From: Macrotis lagotis
Lineage: Eukaryota; Chordata; Mammalia; Peramelemorphia; Peramelidae
Length of the DNA: 64,000 nt
Assembly: GCF_037893015.1 (NCBI RefSeq)
Contig: NC_133658.1
Span: forward strand, 148,771,160 to 148,835,159
Reading direction: 5' to 3'
The translations under genes were made by a program, and so were the position numbers. This document shows positions 10,461 through 21,570 of the stretch, one piece after another (the first letter of the stretch is position 1; each line of letters starts with the position of its first letter). The notes under the pieces are model-generated. The model did not search any database. It was not told the DNA's origin and saw only the letters and a program-made list of their open reading frames with translations.

Positions 10461-11624
10461 TGGAATATCTAGAAATAGTAAAGTGTTTTCTTCACTAACA
10501 GTATCTTGATTTCAGCAGAAATTCCATGCTTATGTCTTTGTAAACTAAATAAATACAATATAGAATTTAATAATCAATAAAAGGGGTTAGAAAATAGCTG
10601 GTGACAAAAGAATCTCCTGGATTCAGTGAATCTGACCTTGGATCATCTTATTAATAGTTAAGGACACCATGCTATATACAATGTGAGTGAAAATTAAATT
10701 TCAATTGTTTTCTTGGAATAAAGCTGGGAGAAAGAGGAGGAAAATTTTTTAAGTGAAAATAACCTGGGCACATATTCAGAACAATGGGCAGCTCCATTGG
10801 GGCCCAATAAACAAAAGCTACATATTATGGCAGTTAGAAATTATCTTTCAAATTTATTTTAGGATTTAGAGCTGGGACATATATCAGAGATCATATCAAC
10901 CAGTTTCCCATCTTTCACCTTTCTGCTTTATTCATTCATTTTATCAGGATCTTGGTTTCTTCAAACTCTTCTCCTCTCTTCTCCTTTAATTCTAGAGAGA
11001 ACTCAGGGTAATATTCCTACTCTAGACAGACTTTAATGGGGGAAGGAAGTTACCCCATGTTTTAGATTTACCCTCAAGTCTATCCCCTCAAATTTAATCT
11101 GTTCTATATCTTACTCCTGCTCTTATTTACATGTACCTCTGACAACTGATTTAGGAACAAAACAAAAAAAAAACATGGAAAGGGGTGTTTCTCTTTTGAC
11201 GGGAGTTTGCTATGGGGGGAAAAAAAGTTTTAACCAAAATGACTGAATTTCTAATGGTGGTGTTTCAAGAACAGAACACCTAAGTCTTGGAGAGATTTTG
11301 GGACAGAGTAACTTCTGTGAACTTATGGTACTACTCAATTATCTTACTTGGCAGGATTTTTCCTTTTGGGTAGAGTTGAAAGTTTGCATGGCTCTTTAGA
11401 TTAGGAATGAGACTTGTTAGCTTTAAGCTACCAATATCAAAGACATCTTTAAACATTACTTCTGTGATTGATTTGGCATGACTGAAAATTATCAAGATTT
11501 AATTATATTGTAACACTTAAATGATAGAGCTGGCATCTAAGGGTGACACTACACCCTCTTGGGCACTACTGCATCAATTCTTTCAGAAGGAAAGTTCATA
11601 ACTTATAAAGTCTAATAGATCAGT
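10461..11624. other. unique AT-rich sequence, no gene seen
   Basis: No repeat, RNA gene or exon was recognised. Homopolymer A and G runs occur near 11160-11226. Confidence 0.4.
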
Positions 11625-11830
11625 GTGGGTTAGTCTCCAGAGTAATAGACTTGCAATTATAATGAGCTGGATTTGAATACTTGGCATCCTCATTTATTAG
11701 AGTTTTGACTTTGGACAAATAAGTCATTCATCTGCTCTGAGTCAGCTTCCTGGGGTAATAAAAGGGACACAATATATCTCACAGGGTGATTATAAGGAAA
11801 ATATTTTGTTAATTGTAAATCTCTATAGAA
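11625..11830 (+). repeat. MIR-like SINE, degraded
   Basis: 'AGAGTAATAGACTTG', 'GAGTCAGCTTCCTGGGGTAA' and 'CACAGGGTGATTATAAGG' retain MIR order. Confidence 0.45.
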
Positions 11831-12324
11831 TGTGAACTAACAATGTGTACTTAAATCTCATACTTAACTATTTTCCCCCTTCCATTTCTGCTGCTCTGCA
11901 AGGCAAATGGGATATGCCTACTTTAAAATGCTCCTTGGAAGATGAGTTAGTTTTATGTGTTCAACAGCTAAAATGCTAATTCTAACAGAAACCATCTCAT
12001 TGATTTCATATGACAGCAGGCTGTTTATTCCTGTTTCATGCATGACTTTAGTGGGAGGGGATGTCAAAGGTCCTCAAGAGAATATCAAAAGAATTCTAGA
12101 GACTGAGTGCCTGATCTTAATTCTGACAAATAAATGCATATAGATTCTCCTTATATCTCCACCCCCCCCCTTAATTCTAAAAATGAGGGTGGGAAGTGAT
12201 GGAGTGTCAGGGGCCTGTCACATATAGGCTGTCAAAATCTAAGACAGAATACTTCCTGGCACTTAAATACTTCAGATTACTTAACTATTGAATGGAAAAT
12301 AATTACTCTTACAGAACTTAATCA
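11831..12324. other. unique sequence, no gene seen
   Basis: No supported feature. A C9 homopolymer lies at about 12162-12170. Confidence 0.4.
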
Positions 12325-12490
12325 TTAAAAAAAATTCAGAAAGTCCCAGCATGTCAAAATTAGAAGGATTCATAGAGCACATTCAATGCAATCTCCTTAT
12401 TTCTATGATAAAGAAACTGAGTTCCAGAGAAATGGGACTAATTGTGACATTAGCTGGAACAAAAATTTAAGTATTCTGACACCCAGGCCA
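12325..12490 (-). repeat. MIR-like SINE (antisense)
   Basis: 'AATGCAATCTCCTTATTTC' then 'GATAAAGAAACTGAGTTCCA' then 'TGACATTAGCTGGAAC' are antisense MIR motifs. Confidence 0.5.
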
Positions 12491-14126
12491 GTGGAAAGGG
12501 AAAGAAGAGGGAGGAGGAGAGATTTCCTTTCATCATCACATCTCATTCTAACCTTTCACCTTCTCCCTTCTTTATATCTTCACTGATGTATTTTGATAAA
12601 CTAGAAGTCTTTGCTATTTAACTTGATTTGAATCCCATTCATGACATATTCATTTAAATAATGCTCTTTTAATGAGTTGACAGTAGTTGGTGCAACTCTG
12701 CTCTCAGATGATTAAATAAGGTACAGAGGACAGGGTCTTCCTAATACAAATTACCTTGCCTTGTCAGCTCATATGGAATGACCTTGACAGAGGCAGACAA
12801 CATATGTGTTTCCAAGTGTATCTGTGTATATGTGTGTATATGCATATATGCTTAGGGTTCGTAGGTGAAGCTCAAGTAAATTGCAATCTATTCTGAGAAG
12901 CTGGAATTTAGAGATAAGAAAACCCAAGTATTCCCCTTGCTAGAGACTACTAATGTAGGTAGTGAGTTGTGCTTTCCCCATCAATAAAAGGACATGCAAA
13001 GACTTAAGGATTATTGCCAAGTATTTCTTGTAATCTTGTAATAACTTAGTTCAATAAGGTCTCTGAGTAAATAATGGAACTAAAAAATGGCTAAAAGAAT
13101 TCAAAGTCTTCAGGAACCAATCTTTATTCCTCAAACATGAATTACTCCATTGCCTTTGTTCACTTCATTCTTGTATCTGTTGAAATTTTGCCCATCAACT
13201 CAAATGCTAACTTCTCTCCAAATACTGATTAGGATGTTTTGTCTTATTTCTCATTTTAGTGTCTTTATGCACTATTTTGCTTAAATTCTTTGGATGATGT
13301 TTTAAATGTAAAGTTTGACTCTTCACTCACCTTGAACTTCAATAGACTTTGTATCTTTATTATAGTTTTACAATGTCATTTTCATTTTTAAGTTATATTT
13401 TATTTCTTTTCTTCTGTATTAGACAAACACCAACCAATTTGAGCATTTTCATATACAATGAAGAGAAAAAATATTATACACAAAACTGCAAATCTCTGTT
13501 AATTATAGTTTGCTTTTTAAAGAGCATTATTAAGTTAAAAATGTTTGTTTCAAAGCTGTCCTGATTGTGTCTCTTGGAACTTCCTTCAATTTTCTTCTAT
13601 GCAATAAAAAAATTCTAAAATGAAATTTTTTTTCTCCTTTTTTTTGACTAGTTTCCCTCTCACAATCCCCTCAAATTAACAGAAAAGAAACTAACTTGTA
13701 ACTGTAAGTTGGGTAATGTGATCCATTTTTACTTTAGCAAAGCTGCAGGTTGCAAGGAGCAACAGCATAATGTAAAGGATAAGACTTTTCAGCTATAAGG
13801 GCTTGATCTGAGGCTTGAATAATTCAATTGCATTATGAAGAGGCCAGAAAGACAAGAAACTTATCATTGGGCACAGATCTCCTCTATATTTTAGTTCTCA
13901 GACATTCATCTCTATAAGACTCAATAGAATTCTGATTGATCACTAGGAGTAAAGGTTGAAATCAAAATGTAGGGAAGTCATCTCTGAACCTGGAAGGATT
14001 ATTGAACTACAGAACTCAGAACTGGAGCAGCATTGTAGTCAAATGAAAAGCTAGGTCAGCAGCCAAGTGAACTGCTTGACTTAGTCCAGCAATGTATTGA
14101 TCTTTCTAGCTTGAAACAATATCAGT
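12491..14126. other. unique sequence, no gene seen
   Basis: AT-rich, with a TG/TA-rich patch near 12805-12850. Open frames of 60-71 codons look random. No exon with convincing splice context was found. Confidence 0.4.
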
Positions 14127-14762
14127 TGGTTCTTGTCCTTCATTATCAAAGAACAACAAATTGATACTCACACTATGTGTAAGACAAATTACAGTGTGAA
14201 TGATTATGACTGATTTGACCAATACAAACTGGGAATGCTCTACACTAGGTGGACACAGACAGTCCATGTGAACACCTGGGGTGGATACTCTAAACTTACA
14301 GATGTCACGTTTCCTTTGAGCTGCTTCAGTTCTGCCTTCCTCATAGAGTGTAGAACCCTCATTGATGAGGGCACACCATGCTGGATAGTCCTATGCCAAT
14401 GTCTCCCATGTGTATAATCAGTTCTAAAGTGTTCAGAGAGACTTTCAGAGTGTTCCAGTATCACTTCCTCTGACCACTTTGTGAGTGTTTTCCTTATATG
14501 ATTTTCCATAAAACAGTCCTTTTTGGCAAGCATTTATCTGGCATTCTGACACAATGTGGCCAGTTCATTGTAGTTGCATTTTGTGTAGTAACATTGGAAT
14601 GCTAAGCAGTTTAGCTCAAGACTGGAACTCAGTTTCTTCGATCTTCTCCTGCCAGGTGATCTTCAGAATCTTCCTAAGACAATTTAAATTCATTTTCCTG
14701 ATGTGGTGCTGGTAAACTGTCCAGGTTTCATAGGCATATAGCAATGAGGTCAGTACAATGCT
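14127..14762 (-). mobile_element. decayed LINE, RT C-terminal end and 3' tail
   Basis: Conceptual translation of the minus strand from 14762 downward gives recognisable C-terminal reverse-transcriptase LINE text, including YETWTVYQHHIRKMN, LRKILKITWQEKI and TGHIV, in more than one frame and with stops. The style is that of RTE/CR1-like AP-endonuclease LINEs; I cannot assign the clade with confidence. The last ~40 bases (complement of 14127-14170) read TTCTTTGATAATGAAGGACA and match the tail of the SINE at 28395-28720. The 97-codon open frame at 14240-14533 is a fragment of this relic. Confidence 0.6.
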
Positions 14763-15249
14763 TCCAGAAATTAGTCCAATTGAGACAGTATGACCCCAAG
14801 AAGGATCGTTTAAACTGGTTAGAGAGGCAACTTATTCATCATCAGTGCCTTGTCTCAGAGCAAAACAGGTGGGAACCTTCTGTAGAAAGAAAGGTTATTG
14901 CCACCCCCCCTTACTCCCCGACCCCAAGTTCTCAACTTGTGAGTTTCCTAGATCACTTGTGTCTCAATATGTCTATTATGATCTCATGTCCACTGATCTC
15001 TTCCCTTCTCCTTGGTTCTTTGTTTATTTGTGGGGGAATATGACACAGATTTGGGGAGAAGATGTTTTGTCTCTATTGTTCTTGCTATGGCATTTGTATC
15101 AAAGTCATTACTTAAGAAATGAGTCTCTTAACTGATTATAAAGTTCAAGCAAATTAGTATGGGTTTTTGAGTTACAGGTAAGGAGGATAAATACTCACAA
15201 GATTACTCCTAAAGTTATGGGAGTAAAAACACTAGTCTGGCAAGATCCA
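14763..15249. other. unique sequence, no gene seen
   Basis: It may include more of the LINE's upstream part, but nothing further is recognisable. Overlapping open frames of 96-99 codons at 14744-15135 have no domain signature. Confidence 0.35.
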
Positions 15250-15405
15250 TTTGACAGTGTCAGCATCCAGAGAGGGTGTTCCATTCCATAAGCTGTTCAA
15301 GTTCAACTCTTCAGGACCCCACAGAAAGCCTGACTTGTGTCCAAGACCACATCTGAACTCAGGAAGATAGATGTGTCTTCCTAACTTCAGGCCTGGCATG
15401 CTAAA
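15250..15405 (-). repeat. MIR-like SINE (antisense, partial)
   Basis: 'GTCCAAGACCACATCTGAAC' followed by 'GTGTCTTCCTAACTTCAGGC' is the antisense MIR/SINE 5' half. Confidence 0.5.
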
Positions 15406-15420
15406 AATTACTGTGCAACC

Positions 15421-15704
15421 TAGTTACAACACATAAATAAGGGTAGTTAATCAAAACAAATCTACACATTGAACACACATGCACACATCTTGCAATCCCA
15501 TTTTTCTGCCAGGAGGTGAATGCATACTCTATTTTATTATAATTATTTGTGAATATGCCTTGTGTCCCTATAAGACATAAATAAAGATAGTCAATCAGAA
15601 TAAATTTGTACATTGGACACATACACATCTTATAATCCAATCTTTCTGTTAAGAGATGGATGCATATTCTATTTTATTATAATCATTTGTGAATATGCCT
15701 TACA
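15421..15704. repeat. diverged tandem duplication, ~140-bp unit
   Basis: Two head-to-tail copies at about 15421-15564 and 15565-15704. Both contain ACATAAATAA(A/G)G, GACACA/GAACACA, TGCATA(C/T)TCTATTTTATTA and GTGAATATGCCTT in the same order. The offset is 144 bp at the left markers and 140 bp at the right, owing to small indels. Divergence between copies is roughly 15-20% by eye. Open frames across it are chance. Confidence 0.8.
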
Positions 15705-15829
15705 TCATTTATAAAACAATAAGTTCTATGAAATCAGATATAGATCAATTGTCATTTATTGGACTAAATTATAAATGAATAATGGTGGCTTAGATTTCTT
15801 CAGTGCTCCAGCTTGGGTTACTTCTTGGT

Positions 15830-16150
15830 CTTTGACCTTAAACATTGTTATCATCTCCACCTCTGTCTCCTCCTACATTGAATTTATCACAGGATCTTTC
15901 ATTTGAGGAAGTGCCCATGCCAGTCATTCTCATTTCAAACCATAGCACTCTAGACTACTTATTTATCTTCCTTGTCCCAATACCACAAAAGTGACTTTTC
16001 CCTTTCACAGCTATTTCATATCCTCTGCTTGTATCTTTTATTAGAGTAGGAGCTACTTGATGGTAGGCTTGTCTTTCACTTTGTCCCTCCAGATCTCAGG
16101 TTTAGTATATAGTCTCTGGTACACAGCAAGCAGTTCATAAATGCTTTATC
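15830..16150 (+). repeat. L2-like LINE 3' region
   Basis: 'AGAGTAGGAGCTACTTGATG', 'CACAGCAAGCAGTTCATAAA' and the TGC-TTTAT end follow the L2-like 3' pattern seen at 7062-7672. Confidence 0.45.
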
Positions 16151-16261
16151 TATCTTCGCAACATGTTTTATTCATAGCAGTAGTCAGTATATTTTATGAT
16201 TTCAGATTTTATACATGGCAAAATGAACATTAGAGGGGTGAAATAACTATCCTCAATGATC

Positions 16262-16264
16262 TCC

Positions 16265-16304
<40 letters not shown>

Positions 16305-16336
16305 CCCCTCTCTCTGTCACACTCACATATACATTC

Positions 16337-16382
<46 letters not shown>
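16262..16382. repeat. adjacent (TC)n and (AC)n microsatellites
   Basis: (TC)n at 16267-16301, a short spacer, then (AC)n at 16339-16381. Open frames reading serine/leucine or cysteine/valine repeats across it are artefacts. Confidence 0.95.
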
Positions 16383-16386
<4 letters not shown>

Positions 16387-16919
16387 AAAACCCTTAGATA
16401 TAATTTCCCTGGACGTGTTCCCAATTGACAGCTTGAGCTGGTCAGCCCCAATAATTCATATATCTACAACACAGTAAATGTACCAAACCAGATATGTGGT
16501 GAAGGGCCCCAGATTTTAATTATATCTTATTTCACAGCTGTAGTCAATTCCTGCTACAGCTTAATAACCAGGTTGCATGAGCTGTGAACATTTTTTTTGT
16601 TGTTGTTGTTAATTTTCCTCAGGAAAATTGAGTTTTTTTTCTCAGCATTTTGGCAGAAATGCTTATCATAACAATTATGATAAAGTGATGAGAATTGAAA
16701 ACATCTGCAACAACAAACTTTGGGACAGAAGGATGTCAGTTATTCCTAGTTATACTGAAAATGTGCTATTTGACATTGAGTCTGAGTCTCTAGAATATCT
16801 TTTGCTGAGAACAGGATGCGGCCTGTTCTGAGACACTTGTAAATTTCTGTACGACCCTGTCAAAGGAATGGCAATAAACTTGGGGTATGGCTGGGGAAGG
16901 TAACAAACAGAACAGGGCT
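16383..16919. other. unique sequence, no gene seen
   Basis: Complex repeat-free sequence, except for a TTG run at 16590-16610. Bases 16440-16590 could be conserved non-coding sequence, but there is no direct evidence. Confidence 0.35.
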
Positions 16920-17125
16920 AGAATGATAGAATCAGAGATTGTCATAGATGGAAGGGGTCTTGAAGGTTATATAATCCAACCCCACCTCCTTTTAACACTG
17001 GGGAAAATGAAGCACAAAGAAGTCACCTAATTTGCCAAAGGTCACACTGTTAGTAGCAGAGTTAGGATACGAGCCCAGATTTCCTAATTCCCATTCCAGT
17101 ACTCTTTCCACTATAGAAAGTGGGA
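16920..17125 (-). repeat. MIR-like SINE (antisense)
   Basis: 'AGAATCAGAGATTGTCATAG', 'CCAACCCCACCTCC', 'CCAAAGGTCACACTG' and 'GAGCCCAGATTTCC' are in antisense MIR order. It is nearly full length. Confidence 0.7.
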
Positions 17126-17214
17126 TCACTTTTGTCTGGAAAGAGCCTACCCTATGAGAACCTAGTACAGTTTAAAGTATGTATAAATGGATGGCTAACA
17201 GAAGTTAGGGTGGG

Positions 17215-17455
17215 GAAGGAAGCATTTATTAAATACCTATTATTATCATAGACTAAAGAATTTTCCAAATATTATCTCAATTGATCCTCACAATAACTTT
17301 GCAAGGTGTTATTATTATCTTTACTTTACAAATGAGGAACCTGAGGCAGAGAGAGGTTAAATGACTTGTCCAGGGTCACATAGTAAGTATCTGGGGTCAC
17401 ATTTGAATTCAACTCTTTCTGATTCCAGGTCATTGGCATATTATCTAGCTGGGGG
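17215..17455 (-). repeat. MIR-like SINE (antisense)
   Basis: 'GATCCTCACAATAACTTTGC', 'ACAAATGAGGAACCTGAGGC' and 'TGTCCAGGGTCACATAG' give a well-preserved antisense MIR core. Confidence 0.75.
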
Positions 17456-17492
17456 AAATTGATGAAGATATTAGAAACATCCTTCAATTTAC

Positions 17493-17495
<3 letters not shown>

Positions 17496-17545
<50 letters not shown>
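17496..17545. repeat. (AT)n microsatellite
   Basis: About 25 uninterrupted AT units. Confidence 0.95.
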
Positions 17546-17547
<2 letters not shown>

Positions 17548-17744
17548 GTTTATGCTTAGTTTGCCTTGAGTTTGCCCTATAGAGGAATATATCTAGTATC
17601 ATTAGAGAAGTAACTAATTTATGCATGAATAGGCATTCCCTACTTCCCTTCTAAAAGGAAAATTAGAGATACACATGTATCATAATAGGATATATATTAT
17701 ATGTAATGTGTTTATGAGCATGCATGTAATATGAGAGATACCGA

Positions 17745-17866
17745 GAGAGTGGGGAAGACAATAAAGAAATAATCTTTGAATTGGGAGTTAAGAAACTTGA
17801 ATTCTAGCCCTAGTTCTAACATTTATTAGCTCTATGATCTCAAGATTTTCCTTCTCTTGACTTCAG
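17745..17866 (+). repeat. MIR-like SINE fragment
   Basis: 'CTTGAATTCTAGCCCTAG' through 'TTAGCTCTATGATCTCAAG' fits the MIR sense strand. It is cut off by the antisense SINE that follows. Confidence 0.5.
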
Positions 17867-17867
17867 T

Positions 17868-18082
17868 TTTGTTGTTGTTCAGTCATTTCACTTTTGTCAA
17901 GTTCTTTATGACACCATTTTGGGGTTTTCTTGGCAAAGATACTTGGAGCAGTTTACCATTTTCTTCTCCAACTCATTTTGTAGATGAGAAATTGAGGCAA
18001 ACAGGGTGAAGTGACTTGCCCAGGGTCACTAGTAAGTATCTGAGACCAGATTCAAACTCAGGTCTTTTTGACTCCTTGAAGC
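17868..18082 (-). mobile_element. marsupial SINE, long (MAR1-like) form, antisense
   Basis: It opens with the antisense tail GTTGTTGTTCAGTCATTTC, continues with 'TTTTGGGGTTTTCTTGGCAA' and 'GTTTACCATTTTCTTCTCC', and ends with 'CTTGCCCAGGGTCACTAG' and a degraded head. The 5' head is truncated. Confidence 0.85.
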
Positions 18083-18284
18083 TAAGGAGTTTATATTTGA
18101 TCTTACATTTTCTTATAATGTGTTTACATTGTCTTCCTAATCCAAAGGTTGAACCTCTTTCATAGTCTGAGGAAATCTAAGGACCCCTTCCCAAAATAAT
18201 ATTTTCAAATGCATCAAATAAAAGCAATCACAAAGAGACCTATTCTACCTAAATATGGTTATCAAAAATATTAAAACCATAAAC

Positions 18285-18440
18285 TCAAAGAAGGCAGCTG
18301 GGTTTCAGAAACCAGAATGCTTTGCTTCCATTTCCTTATCCATAAAATGAGCAAGAGAAGGAAATGGCAAACCATTCCTTTATCTTTACTGAGAAAACTC
18401 CAAATGGGATCATGGAGAGTTAACCATGACTGAAAAATGA
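18285..18440 (+). mobile_element. long-form SINE with internal deletion
   Basis: The head GAAGGCAGCTGGGTTTC runs into 'CTTTGCTTCCATTTCCTTATC' and then the tail 'AGAGAAGGAAATGGCAAAC...GAGAAAACTCCAAATGGG'. About 70-80 bp of the usual middle (the CTGTGTGACCTTGGGCAAG part) is missing. Confidence 0.75.
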
Positions 18441-18449
18441 TGGTCCAAC

Positions 18450-19520
18450 TAGAACAATAACTTGAACATAGTATATGATTACATTCTAGTTATGGAAGAC
18501 TCTCTAGGGAAACACTGGAAGTTTTTGAGCAAGAGAGTGAAATGGACTAATGTTCTTCCTTTTTGTGTAGGCATTAAAAAGATGGATCTTTATTTCAAGG
18601 AGAAGTTTGGAGTAGGAATCATTAAAACCACCATGAAATTTAACTAATATTATTTAGGTGGCTTTCTTCCTCTCAGTCAGTTCTGGAACCCATTTACAGT
18701 TAATCTGTAATGAACATTAGAACCGAGTGCATTCAACATATGCATACATATTGAATGCATTCTGTTAATATGGGTTGGCAATCCACATGTAAATTATAAT
18801 CTGAACAATAGAAATTATTCATCCACTTGATTTTTCTCACAAAGATAGGCTTAATTCATTTGAGTGATGATGGATCTTATTTCATAGACCTTGCAATATT
18901 TGAGAGTCTTATGCATTCAATACAATATTATATACAAACAAAAGACCTCACCATGTATAGAGAATTTCTTTTTCACTTTATATTCTTTTTTTTTTTTTGC
19001 AAGGCAAATGGGGTTAAGTGGCTTACCCAAGGCCACCCGGCTAGATAATTATTAAGTGTCTGAGACCAGATTTGAACCCAGGTACTCCTGACTCCAAGTC
19101 CGGTGCTTTATCCACTACGCCACCTAGCTGCCCCTTCACTTTATATTCTTCAAGAAGATAATTTTGACAATGAAAGATGGATGGGGGAGAGAAGACAATG
19201 ACAAGAGCTTGGACTATGGTGCTAAGAGTGTGTGTGAGTGGAGAAAACATAATAGATGTGAAAAATGTAGTTATGGAAATAAAATTAAGAGTAGTTGACA
19301 ACTGATTAGATATGGGATGGGATAAAGAAAGAGGAAGAAGAAGAGATGATTCTGAAATTGTGAACCTGAGTGATTGGGAAGAAAACAATGATTTTTGCTA
19401 TAGAAACTGGGAAACCTGGAGATAGATGGGATTAGAGGAAAAAAATAAAGATTTCAGTTTTAAATCTGTTGAATATGAGGTTCTGGCAGAACATTCAGGT
19501 GGATATGTTTCACAGTCAAT
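18450..19520 (-). repeat. L2-like LINE internal region (antisense), split by a SINE
   Basis: 'GAAACACTGGAAGTTTTTGA', 'GTGAAATGGACTAATG' and, after the SINE, 'ACAACTGATTAGATATGGG' and 'TGTGAACCTGAGTGATTGGG' resemble the antisense middle of the L2-like family. The segment 18650-18970 is not clearly part of it. It contains a 9-bp inverted repeat at 18728-18736/18751-18759. Confidence 0.4.
18972..19150 (-). mobile_element. short-form SINE with perfect 16-bp target-site duplication
   Basis: The antisense body is 18988-19134, with a T-run then TTGCAAGGCAAATGG at one end and CTAGCTGCCCC at the other. Identical repeats TTCACTTTATATTCTT flank it at 18972-18987 and 19135-19150. The box B complement (TTTGAACC) is intact. 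It is young, judging by the perfect repeats. Confidence 0.93.
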
Positions 19521-19524
19521 GTCA

Positions 19525-20129
19525 ATCAATCAATATGCATTTATTAAGTTATTACTCTATTCTAGTCACAAAACTAGGTACTAAGGATATGAGAAAGATT
19601 AGTTATCTTTCATTCAAGGTTTATCTTTTGCCTTGAAAGACAACATGCAAACAACTACATACAAATTATATACAATATAAATTGAAAACAATTAATAAAG
19701 AGAAAACAAATAGCCATATATGTGAAGCTAGAACTTAATACATTGATTAGGACTGATTATATAGATTGCTTGGAGGAAGGGGCTATAGGGAATGGCAGAG
19801 AATTTTTAAGGATGAGGGAGTCCTTAGGAATTGATTGATGGGAATAAAGTGAAAATGTGTGTGAGAGAAATGACTGTGATTACAGCTTTGAAGGAGATAG
19901 GATCAAAGGTATCAGTAGAAGCCTTGATCAAGGAAAGGGGAAGGGCCAGCTTATCCTTGGAGACTGGAGTAAAAAGGAAAGGATGTTTGCAGATGCAAAG
20001 TATTTTGAAGAGGTATCAAAGGAGAGATTAATTAATCAATCAAGAGAAAATTTATTATTTAACTATCACGTCCCAAGTATTATGTTAAGTAATGAGAAAC
20101 AAAGTAAAAAGAAAACAGTTCTTTTCTTC
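19525..20129 (-). repeat. L2-like LINE 3' end (antisense)
   Basis: It starts with the antisense terminus 'AATCAATCAATATGCATTTA', then 'CAACATGCAAACAACTACAT' and a purine-rich body. Open frames of 66-109 codons inside it are not credible genes. Confidence 0.45.
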
Positions 20130-20307
20130 AAAAGGTTAACATTCTTTTTTTTTGTTTGTTTTTTGCAAGGCAATGGGGTTAAGTGATATTTGCCTAAGGT
20201 CACACAGCTAAGTAATTGTAGGCTGGATTTGAACTCAGATCCTCCTGACTCTAGTGCTGATGCTCTATTCACTGCACCACCTAGCTGCCCCCAAAAGTTT
20301 ACATTCT
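20130..20307 (-). mobile_element. short-form SINE with target-site duplication
   Basis: The antisense body is 20146-20292. The flanking repeats AAAAGGTTAACATTCT (20130-20145) and AAAAGTTTACATTCT (20293-20307) differ by one indel and one substitution. The SINE carries a small deletion in the AATAATTATTAAGTG segment. Confidence 0.88.
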
Positions 20308-20309
20308 AA

Positions 20310-20480
20310 TGGGAGAAGCTACAGGCACATATATAGGGATATTTTATATATTTATAATAGCTATATATTATATATTAAGTAATATACTTATACATTAATG
20401 CATAAATAATATACTTATACATTAATATATAAATACTGATAAACTTATACAAATACATACATATATATTAGATATGAGAT
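20310..20480. repeat. AT-rich tract with a 27-bp tandem repeat
   Basis: AATATACTTATACATTAAT starts at 20381 and again at 20408, a 27-bp period, inside TA-rich sequence. Confidence 0.75.
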
Positions 20481-21384
20481 AACTTTTTTCTGGGGGTGCG
20501 AAATTCTAGCAGCTGTGTGGCTCAAGTAAGTCCTCCAACAGAATACTGAGATTAAGCTGATCAATTAAAGAAGTCAGAGATTCTAAGAAAGAAAGAAAAC
20601 TTTCTATATATGAGATGAGGGATCTCATGTTGAATGGTTTCTATTTTCTCAGTAACTCAGGAAGAGCTAAGATAAAGAGATAATGGTGTTATTAAATGTT
20701 TGAGTTGAGAAGTTTTATAATTCTTACTGAGGGAAAATGATAGTCAATAAGAGATGACTTAAAGGATTACCAGGCAGGAGTGAGGATCCATTTGAGATTA
20801 GATAAGGTGAATTTATATTGGATTTATTTAGTACCCTTTTATATTTCCTCTAGTAGTATTCAGCACCTTGGAGCAGGAAGGAAAAAAGCAGATATGGTGG
20901 TTGAGCTAAGATTGAGAACTGACTGAGCCTAAGAACGCCAAAGCCAAAGAGGTGAGGGATTCACAAATGTATTAATGAGAGGCAAAGGAAGCCAAAACAT
21001 GATAAATTGAGAGAACAAGGAGGAAAGAGAGAATAAAAGGTTTCTGTAAAGTTGAAGAAAAATTTTATTAGGTATGAGGCAAAGGGAAAGATGAAGGAGT
21101 TAGTGTTTAAAGAAGAAAGGTAATTTGCTTAAGGGTCAGCTCATGACTTTACATCAAATAATTTTTTTTGCATTAGGAAAAACTAAAACTACTATGTGAT
21201 TTGCTGTATTATCATATGAACTCTTGAATTATTTTATAGACTTGGAAAATATAATGTGATTTACTTTGCTTTGAAAATAGTTTGTTTTAAAATTAGACAC
21301 ATATATAAAACCTTTTTCTCTCTTCAATCCCTTGTCTGGGTTATTCAGGATATTATGCTGCTTGAAAGAAAAACATGAAAAAAC
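20481..21384. other. purine-rich sequence, possibly an unclassified old repeat
   Basis: The plus strand is A/G-rich with phrases such as AGATGACTTAAAGGATTACC and GGCAGGAGTGAGGATCC that look like interspersed repeat text, but I cannot name the family. No coding evidence. Confidence 0.3.
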
Positions 21385-21570
21385 AGTGTTGTATAAGTGG
21401 AAAACATTTTTGGACTGCACGTCAGAAGATTTGAAGTTTGTCCCCAGTTTTGCCAATAAACTATAGAATAATTCTGAATACATTGTTGCATCTCTCTGGA
21501 TGCCATGTTTCTCAATTTGAAAATGAAGGAGATGAACTAGGTGGTACTTTACATTCTCTTCTAATTTTTA
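21385..21570 (+). repeat. MIR-like SINE
   Basis: 'TTTTGGACTGCACGTCAGAAG', 'TCTCTCTGGATGCCATGTTT' and 'TTTGAAAATGAAGGAGATGA' keep MIR order. Confidence 0.5.

Noticed and set aside
14240..14533. 97-codon minus-strand frame as a novel gene
   Set aside because: Part of a decayed LINE reverse-transcriptase tail.
16168..16477. Cys/Val- and Ser/Leu/Thr-repeat frames
   Set aside because: Translated (AC)n and (TC)n microsatellites.
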